Positions 47,740 through 55,582 of a DNA stretch of 64,000 bases are shown in pieces. Position 1 is the stretch's first letter. Each line of letters begins with the position of its first letter. The stretch is taken from NCBI GenBank assembly GCA_021496925.1, contig CP053915.1, positions 4,181,501 to 4,245,500 of the forward strand, given 5' to 3'. The notes under the pieces are model-generated. The model had not been told where the DNA came from. It searched no databases and was given only the letters and a program-made list of their open reading frames with translations. Source of the stretch: Acidovorax sp. YS12 (lineage in GTDB: Bacteria > Pseudomonadota > Gammaproteobacteria > Burkholderiales > Burkholderiaceae_C). The position numbers and the translations under genes were made by a program.

Positions 47740-49113
47740 ATGGCTTCCGCACTCACCGACAAACTCTCGCGCCTCGTCAAGGAGATGCGCGGCCAGGCCC
47801 GCATCACCGAATCCAACGTGCAGGACATGCTGCGCGAAGTGCGCATGGCCCTGCTCGAAGCCGACGTGGCCTTGCCCGTGGTGCGTGACTTCGTCGCGCG
47901 CGTGAAGGAAAAGGCCATGGGCCAGGAGGTGCTGGGCTCGCTCAAGCCCGGGCAGGCGCTGGTGGGCATCGTCAACAGGGAACTGGCCGCCACCATGGGC
48001 GAGGGCGTGGCCGACATCAACCTGAACGCGCAGCCGCCCGCCGTCATCCTCATGGCGGGCCTGCAGGGCGCGGGCAAGACCACCACCACCGCCAAGCTGG
48101 CCAAGCACCTGCAGGAAAAGCGCAAGAAGAAGGTGCTCACGGTGTCGGGCGACGTGTACCGCCCGGCCGCCATCGAGCAGCTCAAGACCGTCACCCGGCA
48201 GGCCGGCGCCGAATGGTTCCCGAGCAGCCCGGAGCAGAAGCCGCGCGACATCGCGCTGGCCGCGCTGGACTACGCAAGGAAGCACTACTTCGACGTGCTG
48301 CTGGTGGACACGGCCGGCCGCCTGGCCATCGACGATGTGCTGATGCAGGAAATCAAGGAACTGCACGTCGCCCTGAACCCGGTGGAGACGCTGTTCGTCG
48401 TCGATGCCATGCAGGGCCAGGATGCGGTGAACACCGCCAAGGCCTTCAAGGAGGCGCTGCCGCTCACCGGCATCGTCTTGACCAAGCTCGACGGCGACTC
48501 GCGCGGCGGCGCGGCGCTGTCGGTGCGCGCCATCACCGGCGCGCCGATCAAGTTCGCCGGCGTGTCGGAAAAGATCGACGGCCTGGAGGTGTTCGACGCC
48601 GAGCGCCACGCCGGCCGCGTGCTCGGCATGGGCGACATCGTGGCGCTGGTCGAGCAGGTCACGCAGAACGTGGACCTGCAGGCCGCGCAGAAGATGGCCG
48701 AGAAGCTCAAGAGCGGCGATGGCTTCGACCTCAACGACTTCCTGGCCCAGCTGCAGCAGATGAAGCAGATGGGCGGGCTCTCCAGCCTCATGGACAAGCT
48801 GCCGACCGAGATCAAGGGCAAGGCCGGCCAGGTGGACATGGACAAGGCCGAGCGCGAGATCCGCCGCAAGGAAGGCATCATCTGCAGCATGACGGCGCTG
48901 GAGCGCCGCAAGCCCGAACTCATCAAGGCCACGCGCAAGAAGCGCATCGCCCAGGGCGCGGGTGTGCAGGTGCAGGAAGTGAACCGCCTGCTCAACGAAT
49001 TCGAGCAGATGCAGACCATGATGAAGAAGATGAAGGGCGGCGGCCTCATGAAGATGATGAAGCGCATGGGCGGCATGAAGGGCATGAAAGGCATGCCCGG
49101 CCTGCCGTTTTGA
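47740..49113 (+). CDS. ffh: Ffh, signal recognition particle protein
   Basis: SRP GTPase that binds 4.5S RNA and signal sequences. The 457 residues have the helical N domain, then the G domain with GLQGAGKTTTTAKLAKHL, GDVYRPAAIEQLK, LVDTAGRLAID and TKLDGDSRGGAALS. The C-terminal M domain is Met-rich (MQTMMKKMKGGGLMKMMKRMGG). ATG 47740 (MASALTDKLSRLVKEMRG) gives the standard N-terminus; the frame is open upstream from 47635 but overlaps the divergent gene. Confidence 0.97.
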   Translation: MASALTDKLSRLVKEMRGQARITESNVQDMLREVRMALLEADVALPVVRDFVARVKEKAMGQEVLGSLKPGQALVGIVNRELAATMGEGVADINLNAQPPAVILMAGLQGAGKTTTTAKLAKHLQEKRKKKVLTVSGDVYRPAAIEQLKTVTRQAGAEWFPSSPEQKPRDIALAALDYARKHYFDVLLVDTAGRLAIDDVLMQEIKELHVALNPVETLFVVDAMQGQDAVNTAKAFKEALPLTGIVLTKLDGDSRGGAALSVRAITGAPIKFAGVSEKIDGLEVFDAERHAGRVLGMGDIVALVEQVTQNVDLQAAQKMAEKLKSGDGFDLNDFLAQLQQMKQMGGLSSLMDKLPTEIKGKAGQVDMDKAEREIRRKEGIICSMTALERRKPELIKATRKKRIAQGAGVQVQEVNRLLNEFEQMQTMMKKMKGGGLMKMMKRMGGMKGMKGMPGLPF

Positions 49114-49273
49114 GAGGCTGAGAGTCTTTTGCCCATGCCCGCCTTGCACGCCAAAACACCCCGGATCGTCGTTGCAAATGCTCGCCATGGCCCACGCTAT
49201 GGCTGTGCTTTGCGCCTAGATCCGGGGTGTTTTGACGCGCCTTTCGGGCACGGCCAGAAAACCCTCAGCCTCT
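49113..49273. repeat. Nested inverted repeat after ffh
   Basis: Outer arms AGAGGCTGAG (49113-49122) and CTCAGCCTCT (49264-49273) are perfect. Inner arms CAAAACACCCCGGATC (49152-49167) and GATCCGGGGTGTTTTG (49219-49234) are also perfect over 16 bases. Partial pairing continues between and inside them. It could terminate ffh transcription or be a mobile palindromic unit. Confidence 0.8.
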
Positions 49274-49293
49274 GAGCCGCCGCGCACGCGCCC

Positions 49294-50109
49294 ATGGGCG
49301 ACACCCTGCGCCTCGGCCCGCTGGCGCTGCCGTGGGGCACGCTGTTCCTGTTCGCGGGCTGGTGGCTGGGCACCTGGGCGCACGAGCGCCTGGCGCGCCG
49401 CCAGGGTCTTGCACCGGGCCCGCACGGCTGGCGGATCGGGCTGGCGGCGCTGTTCGCCGCGCGCCTGGGCTTCGTGCTGCAGTACCCCGCTGAATACGCC
49501 GCGGCCCCTTGGTCCGTACTCGACATCCGCGACGGCGGCTGGGCGCCCTGGTGGGGCCTGGCTGCCGCGCTGGCCTATGCGGCCGTGCTGGCCTGGCAGC
49601 GCAGCCCGTGGCGCCGCACCGTTGCCGTCGGGCTCGCGGCGGGCGCGGGGCTGTGGCTCGCGGGGCTGGCCGCGCAGCATTGGGGCGGTCCGGGCCCCGC
49701 GCCGCTGCCACGCTGGCAGGGCGTGGCGCTCGATGCCTCCACCGTCGCGCTGCCCGCCTTGCGCGGCCAGCCCGTGGTGGTGAACCTGTGGGCCACCTGG
49801 TGCCCGCCGTGCCGGCGCGAGATGCCCGTGCTGCGGCAGGCGCGCGCGCAGTACCCGCAGGTGCGCTTCCTGTGGATCGACCAGGGCGAGGCGCCCGACG
49901 TGGTGCAGCGCTTCGCCGCGCAGCAGGGCCTGCCGCCGGCCGACGTGCTGCTCGACCCGGCCTCCAGCCTGGGCGCACTGCTCGGGCGCAGCGCCTTGCC
50001 CACCACGCTGTTCTTCAACGCCGAGGGGACGCTGGTGGCGGTGCGCACGGGCGAGCTGTCGCCGGCATCGCTGGCGCACCATCTGGCGCAGATACTCCCA
50101 AAACCATAG
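49294..50109 (+). CDS. Membrane protein with C-terminal TlpA-like thioredoxin fold
   Basis: A 271-residue protein. About 130 residues contain several membrane helices, beginning RLGPLALPWGTLFLFAGWW, faintly like the start of prolipoprotein diacylglyceryl transferase. A thioredoxin domain follows with VVVNLWATWCPPCRREMPVL; the WCPPC motif is near 170. The redox site should face the periplasm. Partner unknown. The stop TAG comes from a dispersed repeat (50098-50150). Confidence 0.84.
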   Translation: MGDTLRLGPLALPWGTLFLFAGWWLGTWAHERLARRQGLAPGPHGWRIGLAALFAARLGFVLQYPAEYAAAPWSVLDIRDGGWAPWWGLAAALAYAAVLAWQRSPWRRTVAVGLAAGAGLWLAGLAAQHWGGPGPAPLPRWQGVALDASTVALPALRGQPVVVNLWATWCPPCRREMPVLRQARAQYPQVRFLWIDQGEAPDVVQRFAAQQGLPPADVLLDPASSLGALLGRSALPTTLFFNAEGTLVAVRTGELSPASLAHHLAQILPKP

Positions 50110-50150
50110 CTGCCAGCGCTTGCCCACAAAGGGCTGGCGCCCGAAAAGAC
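50098..50150 (+). repeat. Dispersed 60-bp repeat, copy 10 (thioredoxin gene end)
   Basis: Pattern CAAAACCATAGCTGCC, AGCGCTTGCCCACAAAG, GGCTGGCGCCCG. The TAG in CATAGC is the stop of the upstream gene. It is in direct orientation to copy 11; the two flank the PDDEXK gene. Confidence 0.85.
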
Positions 50151-50218
50151 TTGTATCCTTACCACGGGCACAGGCGTGTCGGCCAGAATGGCTGCCTTTG
50201 GGGCAACGAAGGGGTGTG

Positions 50219-51265
50219 ATGGGCAAGCACGCGGTCACGGCAGCGCCAGCCGGTTATGGCGACTTCCTGCACGAAGCCAAGGCGCAGATCCGCAAGCAGC
50301 GCTACTTGGCGCTGCGCGCCGCCAACAAGGAACTGCTGGTGCTGTACTGGTGGCTGGGCGAGGCCATCGCCCAGCGGCAGGCGCAGCAGGGCTGGGGCCG
50401 GGCGGTGGTGGAAACGCTGGCGCGCGACCTGCAGGCGGAGTTTCCGGGCAGCAGCGGGTTTTCGGCGCAGAACCTGTGGCTGATGCGCCAGTTCTTTGCG
50501 GAGTACAGCGGCAAGCCAAAACTCCAACCACTGGTTGGAGAAATCAGTTGGTCCAAGAACCTGCTCATCATGGCCCGCTGCAAGGACGACCTGGAGCGCG
50601 AGTTCTACCTGCGCGCCACGGCCCGCTTCGGCTGGACGAAAAGCGTGCTGCAGCACCAGCTCGACAACCAGACCTACCGCCAGTACCTGGCCGGGCAAAC
50701 CAACTTCGACGCCGCCCTGCCGGACAGCGTGAAAGCCCAGGCGCTGCTGGCCGTCAAGGACCATTACACCTTCGACTTCCTGGGCCTGGCCGAGGCCCAT
50801 TCCGAACGCGAACTGGAACAGGCGCTGGTGCGCAACCTGCGCGAGTTCCTGGTGGAAATGGGCACGGCCTTCACCTTCGTCGGCAACCAGTACCGGCTGG
50901 CGGTGGACGGCAAGGACTACTTCATCGACCTGCTGCTGTTCCACCGCCGCCTGCGCTGCCTGGTGGCCATCGAGCTGAAGGTGGGCGACTTCAAGCCCGA
51001 GCACAAGGGCCAGATCGAGTTCTACCTCGACCAGCTCGACCAGCACCACCGCATGGAGGGCGAGAACCCGCCCATCGGCATCGTCATCTGCCGCGGCAAG
51101 ACCCGCACGGTGGTGGAGTACGCGCTGCGCAACATGCACCGCCCGCTCGGCATCGCCACCTACACCGTCACCCCGCAACTGCCCGCCAGCTTCGAGGGCG
51201 ATCTGCCCAGCCCGCAGGAAATCGCCGCGCGCCTGCAGGCATGGGGTGCGCCGCAAGGCGAATGA
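50219..51265 (+). CDS. YhcG/DUF1016-type PDDEXK nuclease-domain protein
   Basis: A 348-residue protein. The N-terminal helical DUF1016 part contains YWWLGEAIAQRQAQQGWGRAVVETLARDLQAEFPG and FSAQNLWLMRQFFAEY. The C-terminal nuclease core shows DFLGLAEAHSERELEQALVRNLREFL, YFIDLLLFHRRLRCLVAIELKVGDFKPEH (D...E-x-K of the PDDEXK fold) and GIVICRGKTRTVVEYAL. Family members are widespread accessory genes, proposed to act in DNA defence or recombination. Here it stands alone between two direct repeat copies (50098-50150 and 51295-51339), suggesting insertion. ATG 50219 follows GGGGTG. Confidence 0.9.
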   Translation: MGKHAVTAAPAGYGDFLHEAKAQIRKQRYLALRAANKELLVLYWWLGEAIAQRQAQQGWGRAVVETLARDLQAEFPGSSGFSAQNLWLMRQFFAEYSGKPKLQPLVGEISWSKNLLIMARCKDDLEREFYLRATARFGWTKSVLQHQLDNQTYRQYLAGQTNFDAALPDSVKAQALLAVKDHYTFDFLGLAEAHSERELEQALVRNLREFLVEMGTAFTFVGNQYRLAVDGKDYFIDLLLFHRRLRCLVAIELKVGDFKPEHKGQIEFYLDQLDQHHRMEGENPPIGIVICRGKTRTVVEYALRNMHRPLGIATYTVTPQLPASFEGDLPSPQEIAARLQAWGAPQGE

Positions 51266-51294
51266 GGGCGGCAACCGATCATGCCGCCGATAGA

Positions 51295-51339
51295 TTCAAA
51301 AACCATAGCTGCCCGCGCTTGCTGCATAAGGCAAAACCC
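51295..51339 (+). repeat. Dispersed 60-bp repeat, copy 11 (upstream of D-amino-acid gene)
   Basis: Pattern TTCAAAAACCATAGCTGCC, CGCGCTTGCTGCATAAG, GCAAAACCC; the right arm is shortened. It ends directly against the ATG at 51340. Confidence 0.75.
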
Positions 51340-52644
51340 ATGAAAAACCTTGAAACCCTCGCCGCCGGGCCGCTGCTCGACGCCTCGTACAAGGGCTACC
51401 CGCTGACCGCGCCGCCCTGCCGCCCCGGCGCGCTGGCGCAGCAGGGCTGGAACGTGCTCGCGGGCGACCTGCCGCTGCCGCTGGCCGTGCTCGACCGCGC
51501 GGCGCTGGCGCACAACCTGGCGTGGATGCAGGACTACGCCCGGCAGCGCGGCGTGCTGCTCGCGCCGCATGGCAAGACCACCATGTCGCCCGAACTGTTC
51601 GCGCGGCAGCTCGCCGCCGGGGCCTGGGGGCTGACGTTCGCCAGCGTCTGGCAGGCGCGCGTGGGCGTGGCGGCGGGCGCGCGGCGCATCGTCATCGCCA
51701 ACCAGGTGCTGCAGGACGCCGACCTCGACGGGCTCGACGCCCTGCTGGCCGCGGTGGACGGGCTGCGCGTGTGGTTCCTGGTCGATTCGGCGGCGCAGCT
51801 GGCGCTCATCGAGGACTGGGCCGCGCGGCGCGGCAGCGCGCGCGTGTTCGACGTGCTGCTGGAGATGGGCATGCCCGGCCAGCGCACCGGCTGCCGCAGC
51901 GCCGAGGAAGCCCTGGCGCTGGCGCGGCGCCTGGCGGCCAGCCGCGTGGCGCGCCTGGGCGGCATCGAATGCTACGAGGGCCTGGCCGCGCGCTGCGACG
52001 ACGCGCACGACGTGCCCGCCGTCACCGCCCTGGTGCGCAGCGCGGGCGCGGTGGCGCGCGGCTGCGACGCCGAGGGCTTGTGGGCACCGGGCGAGGCCGA
52101 GATCCTGCTGTCGGCCGGCGGCTCCGCCGTGTTCGACCTGGTGGTGCCGCTGCTGCGCCTGCAGGGCCTGTCGCGCCCGGTGGCGGGCGTGCTGCGCTCG
52201 GGCTGCTACGTGACGCACGACCACGGCAGCTACCAGCGCTTCGTGCGCCTGCTGGCGCGGCGCGAGGGGCTGGACGAAACCCTGCGCCCTGCGCTCACCG
52301 TGTGGGCCCAGGTGCAGTCGGTGCCCGAGCCGGGGCTGGCGCTGCTGGGCTGCGGGCGGCGCGACGTGTCGTTCGACATCGACATGCCGCTGCCCCTGCG
52401 CCGCGCCGCCGTGGGCGCGCGCGTGGCGCAGGCGGCGCCACAGGGCTGGCGCATCACGGCGCTCAACGACCAGCATGCCTACCTGCGCTTCAATCCTGAG
52501 GCGCCCGAGGGCGCCTGGCCGCGCGTGGGCGAGCGCGTGGAGCTGGGCATCTCGCACCCCTGCACCACCTTCGACAAGTGGCGCTGGATGCCGCTGGTGG
52601 AGGGCGACGGTACTGTCACCGGGGCCATCCACACCTGTTTTTAA
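51340..52644 (+). CDS. D-serine dehydratase-like PLP/zinc enzyme
   Basis: Fold-type III PLP enzyme of 434 residues (alanine-racemase-like barrel plus C-terminal domain). The PLP lysine is in LLAPHGKTTMSPEL near 68-72. GISHPCTTFDKWRWMP near the C-terminus carries the His-x-Cys zinc ligands typical of eukaryotic-type D-serine dehydratases and D-threonine aldolases. Probably deaminates or cleaves a D-hydroxy amino acid; exact substrate unknown. The start directly follows a dispersed repeat, so its ribosome site may have changed. Confidence 0.86.
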   Translation: MKNLETLAAGPLLDASYKGYPLTAPPCRPGALAQQGWNVLAGDLPLPLAVLDRAALAHNLAWMQDYARQRGVLLAPHGKTTMSPELFARQLAAGAWGLTFASVWQARVGVAAGARRIVIANQVLQDADLDGLDALLAAVDGLRVWFLVDSAAQLALIEDWAARRGSARVFDVLLEMGMPGQRTGCRSAEEALALARRLAASRVARLGGIECYEGLAARCDDAHDVPAVTALVRSAGAVARGCDAEGLWAPGEAEILLSAGGSAVFDLVVPLLRLQGLSRPVAGVLRSGCYVTHDHGSYQRFVRLLARREGLDETLRPALTVWAQVQSVPEPGLALLGCGRRDVSFDIDMPLPLRRAAVGARVAQAAPQGWRITALNDQHAYLRFNPEAPEGAWPRVGERVELGISHPCTTFDKWRWMPLVEGDGTVTGAIHTCF

Positions 52645-52710
52645 GAGGGTGCCTGCGGCCCTTGGCGGCAGGGCAACGTCCCCCTCTTTTACAGCTGGGG
52701 ATCTTTGTAA

Positions 52711-52753
52711 GAACCTCCGTGCACGCTTTCCTTCCGATTCGTGCAGAGAATTC
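52711..52753. repeat. Short degenerate inverted repeat sharing the MITE end
   Basis: GAACCTCCGTGCACG faces GATTCGTGCAGAGAATTC. The right arm contains the reverse complement of CTCTGCACGAATC, the end sequence of the element at 13630-13728. Probably a decayed relative. The remaining about 160 bases of this gap hold no gene. Confidence 0.45.
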
Positions 52754-52803
52754 CTGGCACCTTGCTGGAAAGGCCAGGACGTGCCCTGGGGTCGTAATGT
52801 TTA

Positions 52804-52862
52804 GTGCTTTTTGAGCTTGCAGGCCGCTTGCAGAAAGCGCTGGCAGCTATGGTTTTTGATCC
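52804..52862 (-). repeat. Dispersed 60-bp repeat, copy 12 (miaB 3' end)
   Basis: Minus-strand pattern ATCAAAAACCATAGCTGCC, AGCGCTTTCTGCAAG, GGCCTGCAAGC, TCAAAAAGC. The TAG in CATAGC is the miaB stop. Confidence 0.8.
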
Positions 52863-54184
52863 TTCATGACCACCTCGCCGCGCAGCGTGTAGGTCATCGC
52901 CTCGGTGATCTTCACGTCGATCATCTGGCCGGTCAGGCGCGCATGGCCGGGGAAGTTGACCACGCGGTTGCATTCGGTGCGGCCCATCAGCTCGCCGTTT
53001 CCGCGCTTGCTTTCGCCTTCGACCAGCAGGCGCTGCACCGTGCCCACGCGCTCCAGGCTGATGTCCTTGATGTTCTGGTTGATGACCGCCTGCAGCGCCT
53101 GCAGGCGGCGCAGCTTCACGTCGTGCGGCGTGTCGTCGGGCAGGTTGGCGGCGGGGGTGCCGGGGCGCGGGCTGAAGATGAAGCTGAAGCTGTTGTCGAA
53201 GCGCACGTCGTGGATCAGCTTCATCATCTTCTGGAAGTCATCCTCGGTCTCGCCAGGGAAGCCGACGATGAAGTCGCTGCTCATCGCCATGTCGGGGCGG
53301 ATGGCGCGCAGCTTGCGCACCGTGCTTTTGTATTCCATGGCGGTGTAGCCGCGTTTCATGGCCATGAGGATGCGGTCGCTGCCGTGCTGCACCGGCAGGT
53401 GCAGGTGGCTCACCAGCTTCGGAATCCTGGCGTAGGCCTCGATCAGCCGGGGCGTGAATTCGTTCGGGTGGCTGGTGGTGTAGCGGATGCGCTCGATGCC
53501 CGGAATCTCGGCCACGTATTCGAGCAGCAGGGCGAAGTCGGCCTTCTCGCTGGTCTCGCCCATCGCGCCCAGGTAGGCGTTGACGTTCTGGCCCAGCAGC
53601 GTGACCTCCTTCACGCCCTGGTCGGCCAGTCCGGCCACTTCCACCAGCACGTCCTCGAACGGGCGGCTCACCTCCTCGCCGCGCGTGTAGGGCACGACGC
53701 AGTAGCTGCAGTACTTGGAGCAGCCTTCCATGATCGAGACGAAGGCGCTGGCGCCCTCGACGCGCGCGGGCGGCAGGTGGTCGAACTTCTCGATCTCGGG
53801 GAACGAGATGTCCACCTGCGGTTTCGCCTTGGCGGCGCGCGCGTTCAGCAGCTCGGGCAGGCGATGCAGCGTCTGCGGGCCGAAAACCACATCGACGAAG
53901 GGCGCGCGCTTGATGATTTCCTCGCCCTCCTGGCTGGCCACGCAGCCGCCGACGCCGATGAGCACGCCTTTTTCCTTCAGGTGCTTGACGCGGCCGAGGT
54001 CGCTGAACACTTTCTCCTGCGCCTTCTCGCGCACCGAGCAGGTGTTGAACAGGATCAGGTCGGCGGCTTCCGGGTCGTCGGTGGGCTCGTAGCCCTGGGC
54101 GGCGCCGAGCACGTCGGCCATCTTGTCCGAGTCGTACTCGTTCATCTGGCAGCCGAAGGTTTTGATGAAGACTTTCTTGGTCAT
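52847..54184 (-). CDS. miaB: MiaB, tRNA-2-methylthio-N6-dimethylallyladenosine synthase
   Basis: Radical-SAM methylthiotransferase modifying A37 of tRNAs that read U-starting codons. The 445 residues begin MTKKVFIKTFGCQMNEYDSD (first cluster Cys), with LFNTCSVREKAQEKVFSDLG and GGCVASQEG carrying the others. The radical-SAM cluster motif is CSKYCSYCVVPYTRG near 148-162, and a C-terminal TRAM domain ends in VVMKDQKP. The last four residues and the TAG come from a dispersed repeat. ATG 54184 is chosen; the longer frame crosses the tRNA terminator. Confidence 0.97.
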   Translation of the reverse strand: MTKKVFIKTFGCQMNEYDSDKMADVLGAAQGYEPTDDPEAADLILFNTCSVREKAQEKVFSDLGRVKHLKEKGVLIGVGGCVASQEGEEIIKRAPFVDVVFGPQTLHRLPELLNARAAKAKPQVDISFPEIEKFDHLPPARVEGASAFVSIMEGCSKYCSYCVVPYTRGEEVSRPFEDVLVEVAGLADQGVKEVTLLGQNVNAYLGAMGETSEKADFALLLEYVAEIPGIERIRYTTSHPNEFTPRLIEAYARIPKLVSHLHLPVQHGSDRILMAMKRGYTAMEYKSTVRKLRAIRPDMAMSSDFIVGFPGETEDDFQKMMKLIHDVRFDNSFSFIFSPRPGTPAANLPDDTPHDVKLRRLQALQAVINQNIKDISLERVGTVQRLLVEGESKRGNGELMGRTECNRVVNFPGHARLTGQMIDVKITEAMTYTLRGEVVMKDQKP

Positions 54185-54228
54185 GGCGTGGGGCGAGGCA
54201 GACAGGCCCGGGCGCACGCGCGCCCATG

Positions 54229-54266
54229 TGAAAAACCCGCAGCATGTTGCCACGCTGCGGGTTTTA
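54229..54266 (-). terminator. Terminator after tRNA-Met
   Basis: Minus strand AAACCCGCAGC, loop, GCTGCGGGTTTTT. It ends the tRNA transcript before miaB. Confidence 0.85.
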
Positions 54267-54270
54267 TGTT

Positions 54271-54347
54271 TGGTGGTCGTAGGTGGACTTGAACCACCGA
54301 CATCAGCATTATGAATGCTGCGCTCTAACCAACTGAGCTATACGACC
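54271..54347 (-). tRNA. tRNA-Met (anticodon CAU)
   Basis: A 77-nt cloverleaf with encoded CCA. Acceptor GGTCGTA pairs with TACGACC, the D loop has AGCTCAGTTGGTTAGAGC, the anticodon stem-loop is GCAGC-ATTCATAAT-GCTG with CAT, and the T arm is GGTGGTTCAAGTCCACC. CAT could also be the tRNA-Ile2 precursor, but the overall sequence looks like elongator Met. Confidence 0.93.
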
Positions 54348-54358
54348 GATAGAGCGAA

Positions 54359-54387
54359 ATTATATGCCAGGAATCATTGGTTCGTAA
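54359..54387 (-). promoter_or_regulatory. Promoter of tRNA-Met
   Basis: On the minus strand TTACGA, 17 bases, then consensus -10 TATAAT (54364-54359), placing the start a few bases before the tRNA. The -35 lies in the 3' end of the enoyl-CoA hydratase gene. Confidence 0.7.
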
Positions 54388-55189
54388 AGTTCGCGGGGCG
54401 CTTGTTCACGAAGGCGTCCATGCCTTCCTTCTGGTCGGCCGTGGCGAACAGGCCGTGGAACAGGCGGCGCTCGAACATCAGGCCGTCGCTCAAGGACCCC
54501 TCGAAGGCGCGGTTCACGGTTTCCTTGGCGGCCATCACGGCGATCTGCGAGAAGCCGCTGATGGCGAGGGCGGCGCCCAGGGCTTCTTCCATCAGCTTGT
54601 CCAGCGGCACCACGCGGCTGACGAGGCCCGCGCGTTCGGCTTCGGTGGCGTCCATCATGCGGGCGGTGAGGGCCATGTCCATGGCCTTGGACTTGCCCAC
54701 AGCGCGCGGCAGGCGCTGCGTGCCGCCGGCGCCGGGGATGACGCCGAGCTTGATCTCGGGCTGGCCGAACTTGGCGTTGTCGGCGGCGATGATGAAGTCG
54801 CACATCATCGCCAGCTCGCAGCCGCCGCCCAGGGCGAAGCCGCTCACGGCGGCGATGACGGGCTTGCGGATGGTGCGCAGGGTTTCCCAGTTGCGCGTGA
54901 TGAAGTCGCCCTTGTACGCATCGGCGAAGCTGTACTTGGCCATGGCCGTGATGTCGGCGCCTGCGGCGAAGGCTTTCTCGCTGCCGGTGACGATGATGCA
55001 GCCGATCTTTTCATCGGCGTCGAACGCCTTGAGCGCCTCGCCCAGCTCGTTCATGAGCTGGTCGTTGAGCGCGTTGAGCTGCTTGGGACGGTTGAGCGTG
55101 ATGACGCCGACTTTGTCGGCTTCGGTGCGCACGGCGATGCATTCGTAGGCCAAGGGGATCTCCAGGGTGGTTGTGGTTGAAGCGGTCAA
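54374..55189 (-). CDS. Enoyl-CoA hydratase
   Basis: Crotonase-fold enzyme of 271 residues hydrating 2-enoyl-CoA in beta-oxidation or related CoA pathways. The oxyanion-hole segment is FAAGADITAM; SGFALGGGCELAMMCDFIIA carries the first catalytic Glu and FGQPEIKLGVIPGAGGTQRLPR the second. The intact pair of Glu favours true hydratase activity. The frame continues slightly upstream of the domain (MTASTTTTLEIPLAYEC). Isolated from other fatty-acid genes, so the chain specificity is unknown. Confidence 0.93.
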   Translation of the reverse strand: MTASTTTTLEIPLAYECIAVRTEADKVGVITLNRPKQLNALNDQLMNELGEALKAFDADEKIGCIIVTGSEKAFAAGADITAMAKYSFADAYKGDFITRNWETLRTIRKPVIAAVSGFALGGGCELAMMCDFIIAADNAKFGQPEIKLGVIPGAGGTQRLPRAVGKSKAMDMALTARMMDATEAERAGLVSRVVPLDKLMEEALGAALAISGFSQIAVMAAKETVNRAFEGSLSDGLMFERRLFHGLFATADQKEGMDAFVNKRPANFTNQ

Positions 55190-55582
55190 CTATAGCGAAG
55201 GCGGATGCCATGCCTGCAGGCAGCGCCGGACTTGGTGCGCCAGTGGCGGCACGTCTTGTTGCACCACGCCCCAGAGCAACCCGTAATCGATGTTTTCATA
55301 GCCGTGGCTGATCTTGGAGCGCAGGCCGTACCAGCCCTGGACGTCCAGCCCGGCATGCTGCGCATAGGCAGGGTCTGCGGCGTGGATGTTGTGCAGGGCC
55401 TGCCCGATGATTTCCAGCCTGCGCACCACGCTGTCGCGCACCAGGGTCAGTTGGAGGGTGGGGGCGCCTTCGCTGGCGAAGGTTTCCCGCGTGCAGGGCT
55501 GCAGATACGCCTGCAGCAATCCGGCGGAATCGAGGATGTCCTGCAGATAGGCCGGGATGCGTTCGGGGTGCGGGCGTGTCAC
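55190..55582 (-). CDS. hepT: HepT-like HEPN toxin/RNase domain protein
   Basis: A 130-residue HEPN protein. The HEPN motif R-x4-H-x-Y is present as RSKISHGYENIDY near 91-98, preceded by RDSVVRRLEIIGQAL and followed by the C-terminal helix LAHQVRRCLQAW. It overlaps the MntA-like gene by ATGA and comes after it in the transcript. Known HepT proteins are RNases held in check by MntA-dependent AMP addition at the motif Tyr. Confidence 0.88.
   Translation of the reverse strand: MTRPHPERIPAYLQDILDSAGLLQAYLQPCTRETFASEGAPTLQLTLVRDSVVRRLEIIGQALHNIHAADPAYAQHAGLDVQGWYGLRSKISHGYENIDYGLLWGVVQQDVPPLAHQVRRCLQAWHPPSL

Noticed and set aside
50176..52644. One long frame joining the PDDEXK region to the D-amino-acid enzyme
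   Set aside because: The first part is an out-of-frame reading of the PDDEXK gene; the enzyme begins at its own ATG at 51340.
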